Below, piece after piece: positions 54,817 to 64,000 of a stretch of DNA of 64,000 bases (the first letter of the stretch is position 1; each line of letters opens with the position of its first letter). The notes beneath the pieces are model-generated. The model ran no database searches, was not told the origin of the DNA, and saw only the letters and a list, made by a program, of their open reading frames with translations. Source of the DNA: Nitrosovibrio sp. Nv6. GTDB taxonomy: Bacteria; Pseudomonadota; Gammaproteobacteria; Burkholderiales; Nitrosomonadaceae. A program made the translations under genes and the position numbers. The stretch is taken from positions 248,001-312,000 of the forward strand of contig NZ_FODX01000002.1 in NCBI RefSeq assembly GCF_900110495.1, read 5' to 3'.

Positions 54817-55674
54817 CTAAACCCGTGCTTGAGCGCGCTCCGCAGCCTCAATGGTATTACATAGCAGCATGGTGATGGTCATAGGGCCGACGCCGCCAGG
54901 TACAGGAGTAATGTAACCGGCTATTTTCTCGACCGGCTCGAAATCCACATCACCCGTGAGCTTACCGTCGGGCATGCGATTGATGCCTACGTCTATCACC
55001 ACCGCGCCAGGCTTCACCATATTGGCGGTAATCATACGCGGTTTTCCGGTAGCGACCACCAGGATATCGGCACGACTTGTGTGTTCGGCCAGTTGGCGGG
55101 TCTTCGATGTGCAAATTGTAACGGTTGCGCCCTTTTGCAATAGCATCAATGCCATCGGCTTTCCCACGATATTGCTGCGGCCTACCACCACCGCATGCTG
55201 TCCTTCTATGACAACATTATACTTCTCCAGCATTTTCATCACGCCCTGAGGTGTGCAGGGTGGAAAAATGGTATTGCCGGTGACAAGCGCGCCGACATTA
55301 TAAAGGTGGAAGCCGTCCACGTCTTTCTCCACCTCGATCGATGCAATTACCTTATCGCCGTCAAAGTGCCGTGGTAACGGCAATTGCACCAGAATGCCAT
55401 GAATTGCGGGATTTCTGTTCAATTCCTGAATGCGCCGTATCACTTCGTCCTCGCTCGCGCTTTCCGGGAACTCATGTACTTCCGAATAAATGCCAGTATC
55501 GCTGCAAGCCTTGGCTTTATTTCGCACGTATATGCTTGAAGCCGGGTTGTCCCCGACAATGACTACCGCCAATCCAGGTTGCATGCCTTTTTCCGCCAAA
55601 CGCACGGCACGAACCTTCCACTCGGCTCGAACTTCTCGAGCCAACACATTCCCATCCAGGATTTTTGCACTCAT
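54817..55674 (-). CDS. folD: Bifunctional methylene-THF dehydrogenase/cyclohydrolase
   Basis: Interconverts 5,10-methylene- and 10-formyl-tetrahydrofolate; the formyl donor it makes is used by fmt at the left of the window. 285 residues. Motifs: [22 protein letters not shown] (catalytic Lys), [42 protein letters not shown] and [16 protein letters not shown], all intact. ATG at 55674. 65 bp upstream of aceE on the same strand. Confidence 0.96.
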   Translation of the reverse strand: MSAKILDGNVLAREVRAEWKVRAVRLAEKGMQPGLAVVIVGDNPASSIYVRNKAKACSDTGIYSEVHEFPESASEDEVIRRIQELNRNPAIHGILVQLPLPRHFDGDKVIASIEVEKDVDGFHLYNVGALVTGNTIFPPCTPQGVMKMLEKYNVVIEGQHAVVVGRSNIVGKPMALMLLQKGATVTICTSKTRQLAEHTSRADILVVATGKPRMITANMVKPGAVVIDVGINRMPDGKLTGDVDFEPVEKIAGYITPVPGGVGPMTITMLLCNTIEAAERAQARV

Positions 55675-55851
55675 TATTTGTTCGAATCGACGATATAAGT
55701 GAGTAGATGGACAGGTTCAGTTTGTCCATCCACAGCTTTCATGCTCCGTGGAGACATATTACCGAGCTTGCGGTTTCAAGCGCAATCAGAGCCGTATCCG
55801 AGCGCCGACCCGGGGGACCAGCGGAAACCCCTATTCAAAGCGTTCTCCGAA

Positions 55852-56505
55852 TCACGATGGAGGGGGAGTTGGCTGGCTTGGCTTCTTGACCTTCAGTCGA
55901 TAAATCAATAATCCTATCAAAAAAGTAGGAATAACAACCAAAGCAGCGGCCATCAATCCTGCCGCCAATATATCGATCCCCTCGCTTTTCGGGATGAATA
56001 TCGTAGTGAGCCAAATTGTCAAAAAAGCGGCTACCGCGCCACCTATGGCCATAATCATCTTGCCCCGCTCGAAAAGCCGCCACAATGCGCCGGAAACACG
56101 CGTTTCATCGCGATACTCATCAAAGAGCCTGGTAAGGCTGTCGTCGTTTACTGCAGCCTCATAACCCATGGCCACGGCAAGGGTGTCGGCGCCGTCTTCG
56201 ACTCGTGACATGTTTCCCAGAAATTCTATTCGCTGTTGAGCCTGCTTTTTTTTCATGCCATCGCTGATGAGCATTGACTGAAGTGCGGCAAAAGCATGAT
56301 CGCGAGCATTGGACAAGCCTAGACTCTCGCCCTTGCGCCACATAACACCGACCAGATAAAGCTGGATTGTCATCTGCCTGAACTGGGGTGCAAAATCGTA
56401 ACCTTTGTCCTTGATTTGCGAGAGCTGCGACGCCAGCACCTCGCGCGCATGCTGCACGCAACTATCAATTGCAGACGTTGCCGGCTCAGTGTTCGTGTCA
56501 GTCAT
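55852..56505 (-). CDS. Conserved two-TM protein of unknown function
   Basis: 217 residues, not recognised. The first 130 residues are helical and soluble (SCVQHAREVLASQLSQIKDKGYDFAPQFRQ, a DHAFAALQSMLISDGMKKKQAQ stretch that may be a coiled coil), followed by two hydrophobic helices at about 148-168 and 178-202 and a short basic, Pro-rich tail (KVKKPSQPTPPPS). Likely an inner-membrane protein with both ends in the cytoplasm. It is a stand-alone gene between folD (same strand, 178 bp) and a divergent flavoprotein. Confidence 0.7.
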   Translation of the reverse strand: MTDTNTEPATSAIDSCVQHAREVLASQLSQIKDKGYDFAPQFRQMTIQLYLVGVMWRKGESLGLSNARDHAFAALQSMLISDGMKKKQAQQRIEFLGNMSRVEDGADTLAVAMGYEAAVNDDSLTRLFDEYRDETRVSGALWRLFERGKMIMAIGGAVAAFLTIWLTTIFIPKSEGIDILAAGLMAAALVVIPTFLIGLLIYRLKVKKPSQPTPPPS

Positions 56506-56829
56506 CGTAGAAATTACGGGCCATGCCCAGCCTTAACTTTGAATTTGTAGAAGAACCCATTATATACTGGCATAAGCCTTATTGAATAAGGATGAATCGG
56601 CCGGGTCAGCGCGTGGTCGCGCTGGTGAGCTTAACAATTCATCCATATGAAGTCGAAATCAGGTGACCTTTCGGAAAGGGAGCAGGATTAGTGGGCGCAC
56701 GAATCATTGGATGGGGCTACCTTTATAGAGTTCCGCAATACGTCGCAACCTTTGCCAAACTAATACCGGAGAAGTTTCGGAATATTATAAATCGGTCATT
56801 TTTAACGCGCGTCTACATAGGAAACCATT
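56506..56829. other. Divergent region upstream of the flavoprotein gene
   Basis: 324 bp. An AT-rich TATTATAAAT near 56783-56792 could be a -10 box for the flavoprotein gene. An 88-codon frame beginning with GTG at 56691 (GGAGCAGGA upstream) runs into the flavoprotein gene in another frame; its first residues (GARIIGWGYLYRVPQY) are unlike anything known and it is not called. Confidence 0.45.
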
Positions 56830-58008
56830 ATGAAACATCACAAATACCTTATCGTCGGCGGCGGAATGACCGCCGATTCTGCCATTCATGGCATCCGGAA
56901 GGTCGACCCGGACGGCGCCATTGCCATGATAGGCGAAGAGCAGCACCGGCCTTATGATCGCCCCCCCCTTACAAAATCACTGTGGAAGGACACGCCATAC
57001 GATTCCATTTGGCGCAACGAGCACGGCCTGAATGTCGCCGTCCATCTGGGCAAAAAGGTGGTAGCAATTGACCCATCAAAGAAAACTGCTACGGATGACG
57101 CCGGGAACATCTACACCTACGAGAAGCTTTTGCTTGCCACGGGAGGTCTCGTGCGGCGTTTTCCTGACTTCGACGGAAACATAATCTATTACAGAACGGC
57201 GGACGACTACCGCAAGTTGCGGGAATTGACCGAACATGGTTCGGATTTTGTCGTTATCGGCGGGGGCTTCATCGGCTCTGAAATCGCTGCTGCACTTGCA
57301 ATGAACAGCAAGCGGGTCACGATGATCTTTCCTGAGAATGGAGTCAGCTCGCGTGTTTACCCGCCCCCTCTTGTTGAATTCCTGAGTTCATATTACAGGG
57401 AAAAGGGCGTCACCGTGCTGGCGTCTGAAACCGTCAAATCCGTGCGAACCGAAGGAGCCAGAGCAGTCGTGACCACGGGGAGCGGTACGGAAGTTTCCGC
57501 CGATGGGGTTGTGGCCGGACTGGGCATTCTCCCCAACACGGAATTGGCCGCACAGGCCGGGCTCAAGATTGACAATGGCATTGTAGTGGACGAATTGCTG
57601 CGGACGAGCAATCCCGACATTTACGCGGCGGGCGACGTTGCGAATTTCTACAGTCCCGTATTGGAAAAACGGATGCGTGTGGAACATGAAGATAATGCAA
57701 ATGTCATGGGAGAAGCAGCGGGCAGGAACATGGCCGGACAATCGGAGCCATATCATCACCAACCATTCTTTTATTCCGACCTGTTTGATTTGGGCTACGA
57801 AGCAGTAGGAGAACTGGATTCCAGTCTTGATATCATCGAAGACTGGGTGGAACCTTTCCGTAAAGGGGTGATTTATTATCTGCGTGAAGGACGCGTACGC
57901 GGCGTCCTGCTTTGGAACACATGGGGACAAGTTGCTGCCGCCACCCAGTTAATTGCGGAAAAGGCTACGCACACCAGTGAAACGCTGCTCGGCCGCATAA
58001 CGGACTAA
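56830..58008 (+). CDS. FAD/NAD(P)-dependent oxidoreductase, ferredoxin-reductase/AIF type
   Basis: 392 residues. Two Rossmann motifs, LIVGGGMTADSA for FAD (a serine/alanine variant of GxGxxG) and FVVIGGGFIGSEIAAALA for NAD(P)H, and the second FAD motif PDIYAAGDVANFYSP. The C-terminal reductase domain follows. Such enzymes reduce ferredoxins or rubredoxins (rhodocoxin-reductase-like) or resemble AIF. No ferredoxin gene is adjacent. AGGAAA lies 7 nt before the ATG. Partner and physiological role unknown. Confidence 0.88.
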   Translation: MKHHKYLIVGGGMTADSAIHGIRKVDPDGAIAMIGEEQHRPYDRPPLTKSLWKDTPYDSIWRNEHGLNVAVHLGKKVVAIDPSKKTATDDAGNIYTYEKLLLATGGLVRRFPDFDGNIIYYRTADDYRKLRELTEHGSDFVVIGGGFIGSEIAAALAMNSKRVTMIFPENGVSSRVYPPPLVEFLSSYYREKGVTVLASETVKSVRTEGARAVVTTGSGTEVSADGVVAGLGILPNTELAAQAGLKIDNGIVVDELLRTSNPDIYAAGDVANFYSPVLEKRMRVEHEDNANVMGEAAGRNMAGQSEPYHHQPFFYSDLFDLGYEAVGELDSSLDIIEDWVEPFRKGVIYYLREGRVRGVLLWNTWGQVAAATQLIAEKATHTSETLLGRITD

Positions 58009-58116
58009 GCAGACCAGGGCAGACCGGGCAGGCTGATTAAACTGGATGCGATTTCATCGCGGTTTTCTTGCAGTATGAAAGAAAGGCGAGCTTGAGCTCA
58101 GACATTCCGTTCAGTC

Positions 58117-59247
58117 ATGGCGGGAAGTTCTATTGATTCGGATTCCGGTCCGGCCTGGAACGAAATTCATATTTTTTACCGGCAGATAAGGGAATTATTG
58201 GCAGACGTTATCTTGAGCACACTCACCCTCACGCGTCCGGACGACTGGCATCTTCATCTTCGCGATGGCGATCAAATGCGCGCGGTTCTGCCTGATACCG
58301 CACGGCGCTTTGCCCGTGCAATTGTCATGCCCAATCTCAAGCCGCCGGTAATAACAACGGAAATGGCGCTGGCGTATCGCGAGCGCATTCTTGCCGGGCT
58401 GCCGCAGGGTACGCACTTCCAGCCGCTGATGACGCTCTACCTTACCGACAACACCACAACCTCTGACGTTGTCGAGGCGCAGGGAAGCGGCGCGATATAT
58501 GGCGTGAAATATTATCCTGCGGGCGCGACGACAAACTCCGCTGCGGGCGTTACCGACATCACCAGATGTTATGGAACGCTTGAAAAAATGGAAGATATCG
58601 GTATGCCGCTGCTGGTGCATGGCGAGGTTACCGACCCCGACGTAGACGTGTTCGATAAGGAACAGGTTTTTCTGGACCGGGTGCTGATACCCATTACGCA
58701 GCGGTTTCCACGCTTGCGCCTGGTGCTCGAGCATATCACTACCCGCGAGGCGGTAGAATTCGTAACAAGCGCGTCGAGTCACGTCGCCGCCACCATTACC
58801 GCTCATCATATGCTGCTGAACCGCAACGCTCTGTTCCAGGGCGGCATCCGGCCACACCATTACTGCCTTCCAGTACTGAAGCGCGAAACGCATCGCCAGA
58901 AACTGATCGATGCCGCTACCAGCGGCAACCCGAAATTTTTCCTCGGTACCGATAGCGCGCCCCATTCCAGATCCACCAAGGAAACTGCCTGCGGCTGTGC
59001 GGGTATCTACACGGCTCATGCGGCGATCGAGCTCTATGCGGAAGCCTTCGAACAGGCGGGCGCACTGAATAAGCTGGAAGCCTTCGCCAGCTTTCATGGT
59101 GCGGATTTCTACCAGCTGCCACGCAACCGAGACAGTATTACGCTGAAGAAGGAAAGCTGGAACGTCCCCGCGCAGTTGGAATTTGGAGGGGAAACATTGG
59201 TCCCGCTGCGCGCGGGAGAAAACCTGCTCTGGAAATTGATTGGCTAA
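58117..59247 (+). CDS. pyrC: Dihydroorotase
   Basis: Third step of pyrimidine synthesis, cyclising carbamoyl aspartate. Zinc ligands are visible: [10 protein letters not shown] (HxH), [12 protein letters not shown] (carboxylated Lys), LLVHGEV and LVLEHITT (His), GTDSAPH (Asp). 376 residues from the ATG at 58117, about 30 longer than the usual class II enzyme; a TTG at 58198 with AAGGGA 4 nt upstream gives a normal-length protein (350 aa, start [16 protein letters not shown]) and may be the true start. Overlaps recQ by 8 bp. Confidence 0.93.
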   Translation: MAGSSIDSDSGPAWNEIHIFYRQIRELLADVILSTLTLTRPDDWHLHLRDGDQMRAVLPDTARRFARAIVMPNLKPPVITTEMALAYRERILAGLPQGTHFQPLMTLYLTDNTTTSDVVEAQGSGAIYGVKYYPAGATTNSAAGVTDITRCYGTLEKMEDIGMPLLVHGEVTDPDVDVFDKEQVFLDRVLIPITQRFPRLRLVLEHITTREAVEFVTSASSHVAATITAHHMLLNRNALFQGGIRPHHYCLPVLKRETHRQKLIDAATSGNPKFFLGTDSAPHSRSTKETACGCAGIYTAHAAIELYAEAFEQAGALNKLEAFASFHGADFYQLPRNRDSITLKKESWNVPAQLEFGGETLVPLRAGENLLWKLIG

Positions 59248-61129
59248 CGCGCAAACACTGCAAGAACGCAAGCTTTCCGAAGCTTCCTTGGAAATACCGC
59301 CCCGCGCTCTCGCCATTCTCAAAGACATCTTCGGTTACCCTGCTTTTCGCGGGCGCCAAGACGAGGTGATCCCACACGTTGCCGGAGGCGGAGATTGTCT
59401 GGTATTGATGCCCACCGGCGGCGGTAAGTCGTTGTGCTACCAAATTCCCGCGTTATTACGCGACGGGGTTGCAATCGTAGTATCACCACTGATTGCGCTA
59501 ATGCAGAATCAGGTAGCGGCGTTGCATGAAGTTGGGGTGCGTGCGGCATTTCTCAATTCTTCCCTGGCACAGGCGGAAGCCGCAGCAATCGAGCGCGGCA
59601 TGCTGACCGGGATGCACGATCTGATATATGTAGCACCCGAGCGGTTGTTAACGTCACGCTTCCTCGATCTGCTCGCCCGTACCCCACTCTCGCTGTTTGC
59701 CATTGATGAGGCGCACTGCGTGTCCCAGTGGGGGCATGACTTCCGCCCGGAGTACATCCAGCTTTCGATTCTGCATGAGCGTTTTCCAAACGTACCGCGA
59801 ATTGCGCTGACGGCAACTGCGGATAACGTGACACGCAAGGAAATCGTTGAGCGGCTCGGGCTCGAGGGCGCCCGCATTTTCATTTCCAGCTTCGACCGCC
59901 CCAATATTCACTACCAGATCGTGGACAAAGTGAACGGCAAGGTGCAATTGCTTGATTTTATCCGTGCTGAACACAACGGCGACGCGGGCATTGTCTACTG
60001 CCTGTCGCGCAGGAAAGTCGAGGAAACGGCGGTATGGCTGGCCGAGAAAGGCATACGCGCACTTGCATATCATGCCGGCATGAACGCGTTGGAGCGCAGC
60101 CGCAATCAGGAACAATTTCTGCGCGAAGACAGCATCGTGATGGTCGCTACGATTGCATTCGGCATGGGCATAGACAAACCGGACGTGCGCTTCGTCGCTC
60201 ATCTGGACCTCCCCAAAAGCGTGGAAGGCTACTATCAGGAAACGGGCCGTGCTGGGCGCGATGGTCAAGCGGCCAGCGCATGGATGGCTTACGGTTTGGG
60301 CGACGTCGTGCAGCAGCGGCGCATGATCGAGAGTTCCGAGGCGGAAGCGCAGTTTAAACGCATAGCATCAACCAAGCTTGAAGCACTGCTGGCGCTGTGC
60401 GAGTCCACCACTTGCCGTCGCGTGCGCCTGCTTGATTATTTCGGCGAGACTGCAGCAAGCACTGCTTGCGGCAATTGCGATGTCTGTCTCAATCCGCCAC
60501 AAGTGTGGGATGGCACGGTAGCAGCGCAAAAGGCGCTATCTTGTGCGTTCCGTACCGGTCAGCGCTTTGGCGCCGGCCACCTTATTGATGTACTGCGCGG
60601 CAATGATACCGGGCGGGTGAGGCAATGGGGTCACGACAAGGTCAGCACGTTCGGTATCGGCAGGGACCTGGACGAAAAGACGTGGCGGGCGATATTCCGC
60701 CAACTGGCCGCACTCGGCTTGCTCACTGCGGATGCCGAGGGTCACGGTTCGCTGTGTCTCACCGCAGCCAGCCGAGCGGTGCTGAACGGAAGTCAAACAA
60801 TATTTCTGCGCCTGCAGCGTGAGCGTAAGAAAACCGCGGCCAAGAACCGGTCTGTGCGCGAAGAAAAGTTTGTCACGCTTGAACCGGCGGCTCAGGCACT
60901 GTGGACGCGTCTGCGCGCATGGCGCACCGAGGTGGCAAAGCGACATGGCGTTCCCGCTTATGTTGTATTTCACGATGCAACGCTGATGGAATTAGTGCGC
61001 TTGCGCCCGCAAACAGAAGATGGGCTGAGCCAAATACCCGGTATTGGTACCCGTAAACTGGAGAGTTATGGTGTCGAACTGCTTGAGATTATTCGGTTCG
61101 GACTGGATTCCGGATCAGGCCCGGAATGA
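59240..61129 (+). CDS. recQ: ATP-dependent DNA helicase RecQ
   Basis: 3'-5' helicase of recombination and repair. 629 residues. Helicase motifs: RGRQDEVI (motif 0), MPTGGGKS (Walker A Lys63), [18 protein letters not shown] (DEAH near residue 156), [12 protein letters not shown], and [11 protein letters not shown]. The zinc-binding Cys cluster ([17 protein letters not shown]...CGNCDVC), winged-helix RQC domain and C-terminal HRDC domain ([27 protein letters not shown]) are present. Start is TTG at 59240 inside the pyrC end, implying coupling. The last few residues and the stop lie within a REP-like repeat. Confidence 0.95.
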   Translation: MANAQTLQERKLSEASLEIPPRALAILKDIFGYPAFRGRQDEVIPHVAGGGDCLVLMPTGGGKSLCYQIPALLRDGVAIVVSPLIALMQNQVAALHEVGVRAAFLNSSLAQAEAAAIERGMLTGMHDLIYVAPERLLTSRFLDLLARTPLSLFAIDEAHCVSQWGHDFRPEYIQLSILHERFPNVPRIALTATADNVTRKEIVERLGLEGARIFISSFDRPNIHYQIVDKVNGKVQLLDFIRAEHNGDAGIVYCLSRRKVEETAVWLAEKGIRALAYHAGMNALERSRNQEQFLREDSIVMVATIAFGMGIDKPDVRFVAHLDLPKSVEGYYQETGRAGRDGQAASAWMAYGLGDVVQQRRMIESSEAEAQFKRIASTKLEALLALCESTTCRRVRLLDYFGETAASTACGNCDVCLNPPQVWDGTVAAQKALSCAFRTGQRFGAGHLIDVLRGNDTGRVRQWGHDKVSTFGIGRDLDEKTWRAIFRQLAALGLLTADAEGHGSLCLTAASRAVLNGSQTIFLRLQRERKKTAAKNRSVREEKFVTLEPAAQALWTRLRAWRTEVAKRHGVPAYVVFHDATLMELVRLRPQTEDGLSQIPGIGTRKLESYGVELLEIIRFGLDSGSGPE

Positions 61130-61130
61130 C
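61106..61130. repeat. REP-like palindromic repeat copy 2
   Basis: GATTCCGGATCAGGCCCGGAATGAC, with arms ATTCCGG (61107-61113) and CCGGAAT (61121-61127). Near identical to 19524-19549. It overlaps the recQ stop codon; a T5 run at 61134 gives it possible terminator function. Confidence 0.7.
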
Positions 61131-61173
61131 GGATTTTTATCGCACTTTATCGCCGGATAAATAAGCGCGGCCA

Positions 61174-61542
61174 CTACCAATGCCTCTTGGCGAGGTTCCA
61201 GCGGTAAAGCAGCCGGGCAAAGATATTGTACGCCAAGTGCGTAAACTGCCTTAGGACGGGCAATCGCAACAGTTTCGCAAGCCAGCGCTGGCCGGGCGTT
61301 TGTGACCATAACCGCGTGAAAGCATCCGCTCCGACATTGAGACGCCCATCCGGGTCTTTGACATACAACCGCTCCCGCACCTGCTCCAGTGAAGCGCCTA
61401 CCTCAGACGCGGCTTCCGGATGTGTATGCACATCGACCCATTCAACGTCCTTGATGCCGCATGCTTCCATACGCTCGCGCTGATCCTGGATACCTGCATT
61501 ACAAACAGGGCATGCGCTGTTGTAATAAACCTTGCTGACCAT
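61174..61542 (-). CDS. DCC-family thiol-disulfide oxidoreductase
   Basis: 122 residues of the DUF393/DCC family. It begins KVYYNSACPVCNAGI with the redox CxxC of a thioredoxin-like fold, followed by WVDVHTHPEAASEVG, DPDGRLNVGADAFTRLW and a hydrophobic C-terminal segment typical of the family. The physiological partner is unknown. Convergent with recQ. Confidence 0.9.
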   Translation of the reverse strand: MVSKVYYNSACPVCNAGIQDQRERMEACGIKDVEWVDVHTHPEAASEVGASLEQVRERLYVKDPDGRLNVGADAFTRLWSQTPGQRWLAKLLRLPVLRQFTHLAYNIFARLLYRWNLAKRHW

Positions 61543-61596
61543 GTTCCACTCGTGCTTGTACCGCGAAAATGTTATGCAAGTAAACTGGCGCAGGCT

Positions 61597-61875
61597 TTAT
61601 CTTCCTGTCCGATTGAATGAGGGGTCAGACTTGGCAATCAAGGGAAAGTGATTAGGGTTGCGAATTGATTCTACTGCCAGATCAATATCTAGCAGAGGCC
61701 AATAAAGATGATTAGGTGCTGGCCATTCAACAGTAGTAAGCTGTTCCAATGTGGCTTGCCTGAACCAGGGAAATTCCGCGAAAGGAACAAAAAGTTCTTC
61801 GTCCTTTAAAAGCAACCAGAACCCTTTGTTCGATGCCAGAGAAACTTCCACTTCAGAAGTAGCTGCGCCAGGCAT
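61597..61875 (-). CDS. DUF2442 protein
   Basis: 92 residues from the ATG at 61875, chosen over one at 61890 because AGGAGA lies 6-7 nt before it. The sequence (VSLASNKGFWLLLKDEELFVPFAEFPWFRQATLEQL, then WPLLDIDLAVESIRN) matches DUF2442, often encoded beside DUF4160 proteins. Overlaps the upstream DUF4160 gene by 23 bp. A toxin-antitoxin role is often suspected for this pair but I know no proof. Confidence 0.85.
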   Translation of the reverse strand: MPGAATSEVEVSLASNKGFWLLLKDEELFVPFAEFPWFRQATLEQLTTVEWPAPNHLYWPLLDIDLAVESIRNPNHFPLIAKSDPSFNRTGR

Positions 61876-62086
61876 GGATAATCTCCTCATGATTTTCTCG
61901 CACTAATAACAACGCCTCATTGAGTTGTTTGTTTGAAAGCCCTTGATTCAGCGCCAGCTCAATTTTTGGCTCCAGCCAGAACTTGGCTTCTCCATCCGTA
62001 TGGGTGACATGAATATGCATACGCGATTCCTCACGTGAGAAGAAGAAAAAACGAAATGGGCCTTGACGAAACACGGTGGGAGCCAT
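61853..62086 (-). CDS. DUF4160 protein
   Basis: 77 residues from the ATG at 62086 (an upstream TTG is less likely). MAPTVFRQGPFRFFFFSREESRMHIHVTH matches DUF4160, including the conserved HIHV. The C-terminal half is helical (LSNKQLNEALLLVRENHEEIIHAWRSYF). First gene of a two-gene unit with DUF2442. Confidence 0.85.
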   Translation of the reverse strand: MAPTVFRQGPFRFFFFSREESRMHIHVTHTDGEAKFWLEPKIELALNQGLSNKQLNEALLLVRENHEEIIHAWRSYF

Positions 62087-62227
62087 GCGCAAATCATAGC
62101 AGTTTCGGTGGCTTACAGGCCCTCCCTAGATCCCAATGCAGAGCTAAGCGGCGCGGCGCCCAGCGCCCGCACTTTAGTGTCGTGTTAAATCAGTTTATTA
62201 GCTTTGCGTTAAAATGTTCATTGAAAT

Positions 62228-62569
62228 CTACTCACATCGGTAGACAACACCGAGGACAGTAGTGTTTGACGTGCCTTTACTACCCCATGCGTTGGTATTA
62301 CTTGAGTCTTGCACCCAGACATAGTTTCCACCCATTTCAGCAGCCTTGTTGCGCAGGTCGTTCCTGGCGCCGATGAGGAGATTTTTGTTTGATGTGTAGT
62401 CGCCCGTGAACCAGTTGCCCTGTGAGCCCACAACATCACCGAGCGGTTTGCAACTACCCGTCGGTTTTTCCGTTACGAGTTCGACGGATTTTCCCTCCGG
62501 CGTCGTTGATATCGCTGAACAGCCAGCAAGAAGAAGAATTGATACAGCGGCACCTATTTTCACGACCAT
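62228..62569 (-). CDS. DUF4156 lipoprotein
   Basis: 113 residues. Lipobox LLLAGC at residues 12-17 after a short signal sequence, then the DUF4156 domain (GKSVELVTEKPTGSCKPLGDVVGSQ, KAAEMGGNYVWVQDSS, VYRCE). Probable outer-membrane lipoprotein of unknown function. AGGAG lies about 9 nt before the ATG at 62569. Confidence 0.88.
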   Translation of the reverse strand: MVVKIGAAVSILLLAGCSAISTTPEGKSVELVTEKPTGSCKPLGDVVGSQGNWFTGDYTSNKNLLIGARNDLRNKAAEMGGNYVWVQDSSNTNAWGSKGTSNTTVLGVVYRCE

Positions 62570-62831
62570 CTATTTTTCTCCTGGACAATTTATATTTTAT
62601 CTTCTTTGAATCATTACTCTTTGAACTACAGAATAGATGCCATGGCTTGACCTCTGGAGTTTAGCCTCTGGATTCCCGTGGGAAAGACGAACTCCCCTTT
62701 CTCTGATGGCTGACTCCTGACCAACCTGAAAAGAAATGTTTAAGAGATTGTAAGGTTTCAGATGGCGAAGTCAACAGAGCGGCAACCGGTCGAGACCAAA
62801 CAATTTTAGGGCATCAGTCGGCCCATTCGAC

Positions 62832-63164
62832 TTATGCATGTCTCGGACCAAACATGATGATGGCCATGCCCGCAAGCGCCACCAGAGAACCGGCCACATC
62901 CCAGGCGGTTGGCCTGATACCCTCCACTGCCCATAACCAGAGCACCGCTACGAAAACATAGACGCCTCCGTATGCTGCATAGGTCCGGCCTGCCGCTGTC
63001 GGATGGAGCGTGAGGAGCCATGCAAACAATGCAAGGCTTGCGGCAGCGGGCATAAGAAGCCACACGCTATGGCCCTGCCTGAGCCAAAGGTAAGGCAGAT
63101 AGCAACCGATGATTTCAGCAATTGCCGTCGCCAGGAAAAGAAAAAATATTTTCAGCTCAAACAT
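62832..63164 (-). CDS. ynfA: YnfA/UPF0060 family membrane protein
   Basis: 110 residues with four transmembrane helices filling the protein. Family signatures: [39 protein letters not shown] and [18 protein letters not shown]. The family resembles small multidrug-resistance exporters; transport activity here is not shown. ATG at 63164. Confidence 0.93.
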   Translation of the reverse strand: MFELKIFFLFLATAIAEIIGCYLPYLWLRQGHSVWLLMPAAASLALFAWLLTLHPTAAGRTYAAYGGVYVFVAVLWLWAVEGIRPTAWDVAGSLVALAGMAIIMFGPRHA

Positions 63165-63358
63165 TTGGATTGGCGAATAATTGTTGGCCAGCTCTTCAAT
63201 CTTGTCCTGCGCGGTTATTCTTGCAGGGACTCTCAGCGTTTTGCTTCATTTGTCATGACTGACCCGGTATAACCCATTGTTGGAAATATTCGATCTGAAT
63301 CCCTACCGGCCGTTCCGTCAATTTGTACAGCGGCCAATTGTGGTCTTCCCAGATATAT

Positions 63359-64000
63359 CTACTTCTCGAGGGCGCCCATCTTCTCGATAGACCTTTTTTT
63401 CACGGCCTCAAAGAGTTCCGGTATCGCAATCGTATTCGACAGGTTGACGACAAAATCTGGAATCAGGCCGCCGGGATTGGTTAACAACCTATAGGTGAGC
63501 CGCGTGCGCTTGCCTCCGCTGAGAGGTTCTGCGAGCCACGAACCTTCATTGAGCCTGACCCGCACCACACCCTCGACCTCCGGCTGGGCCTCGGGACTTG
63601 CCGTCCAGTCAATTCTGAAGACATTGCCATTCAAAGCTATGCCGCGCGTCATCCTGACTTTGAGCGGGTAGTCGCGCTCGTTTACGAACGGCGGGGCGAT
63701 ACGCGCGTAAGTGACAACCTCGCTATCACCCTCGCGGCTGAGCACCCGCGACTCCTTTACGTACGGCATGAATTCCGGATAGCGCTCGAAATCAACAAGA
63801 ACATTGAAAACGACTTCCGGCGGGACCTCCACCTCGGAGACCGCCACGATGCTCCGATCCTCTTCCACATCCTTCGTGAAAATGACAAGCTCGCTGCTGC
63901 GGTGGGCCTCGGTCCAATCCGGCCCCGGACTCTTCACATCGAGTGCCTGCGCAGTTGAGACGGCGAGTACAGCGGCGACAGCGAAAGCAGCAATGCGGCG
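63359..64000 (-). CDS. Secreted START/SRPBCC-domain protein (partial, 5' end missing)
   Basis: The minus-strand frame is open to the right edge and its first visible residues, RRIAAFAVAAVLAVSTAQA, are the end of a signal peptide, so the GTG at 63937 is an internal codon and the true start lies beyond 64000. The mature part matches the SRPBCC/polyketide-cyclase-like lipid-binding fold (VSEVEVPPEVVFNVLVDFERYPEFMPYVKESRVL, NSWLAEPL-type strand, NTIAIPELFEAVKKRSIEKM at the C-terminus). Likely a periplasmic hydrophobic-ligand-binding protein; ligand unknown. Confidence 0.82.
   Translation of the reverse strand, partial: RRIAAFAVAAVLAVSTAQALDVKSPGPDWTEAHRSSELVIFTKDVEEDRSIVAVSEVEVPPEVVFNVLVDFERYPEFMPYVKESRVLSREGDSEVVTYARIAPPFVNERDYPLKVRMTRGIALNGNVFRIDWTASPEAQPEVEGVVRVRLNEGSWLAEPLSGGKRTRLTYRLLTNPGGLIPDFVVNLSNTIAIPELFEAVKKRSIEKMGALEK

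Noticed and set aside
56691..56957. 88-codon frame starting before the flavoprotein gene
   Set aside because: Its C-terminal half is the flavoprotein gene in another frame; Arg-rich shadow composition.
58195..59328. 377-codon minus-strand open frame opposite pyrC
   Set aside because: It is a shadow of pyrC, whose catalytic motifs are all present; the antisense protein has no family features.

Overview
The window reads as chromosome of a betaproteobacterial ammonia oxidiser, most likely Nitrosospira or a close relative. This is inferred from gene content and order, not from a marker gene. The evidence is a fmt-rsmB-DUF4390-ntrY-ntrX run, a tkt-gap-pgk-pyk-fba block, an Rh-type ammonia channel of the kind known from Nitrosomonas and Nitrosospira, and a PEP-CTERM/exosortase-associated locus. 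No rRNA, tRNA, CRISPR array, prophage or intact insertion sequence was seen.

Left part (1-23.5 kb): dprA (cut by the window edge) is divergent from def-fmt-rsmB-DUF4390-ntrY-ntrX. The NtrX homologue has lost the residues needed for ATP-driven sigma-54 activation. Then come the Calvin-cycle/lower-glycolysis genes tkt-gap-pgk-pyk-fba, closed by a strong terminator. tkt has a clear promoter followed at once by a terminator-like hairpin. On the minus strand are a polyphosphate pair (ppk1 and a CYTH-CHAD protein), yggX, argA and rsmE. A thioredoxin-fold protein and an inositol-monophosphatase-like enzyme follow on the plus strand.

Central accessory region (23.8-44.7 kb): this is the most interesting part. 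It holds prsT, a FeeM-like N-acyl amino acid synthase, two PEP-CTERM proteins, a GT1 glycosyltransferase, a membrane-anchored hexapeptide acyltransferase, two tandem LolC/E-type ABC permeases, a nitroreductase and a ThiF/E1-like adenylyltransferase in tight tandem, a DUF1302 outer-membrane beta-barrel, a LolD-type ATPase, a LolA-like periplasmic protein, and an exosortase-associated acyltransferase related to acyl-homoserine-lactone synthases. Three genes (the FeeM-like gene and both PEP-CTERM genes) have good -24/-12 sigma-54 promoters. All three promoters share a short motif (GTCG-N8/9-TACA) at 80, 91 and 91 bp upstream of the -24 GG. I infer a sigma-54-controlled surface/acyl-metabolite regulon, probably driven by PrsK/PrsR encoded elsewhere, with its own envelope exporter. 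No exosortase gene lies inside the window. Long non-coding stretches (0.5-1.1 kb) are typical of this region.

Right part (45-64 kb): the Rh channel; a minus-strand housekeeping group nadD-rsfS-rlmH-maf-rng with a 108-bp inverted-repeat element between rsfS and rlmH; aceE-aceF; folD; a two-TM unknown; a ferredoxin-reductase-like flavoprotein; pyrC-recQ; then small genes (DCC thiol-disulfide protein, a DUF4160/DUF2442 pair, a DUF4156 lipoprotein, YnfA) and a secreted START/SRPBCC-domain protein cut by the right edge.
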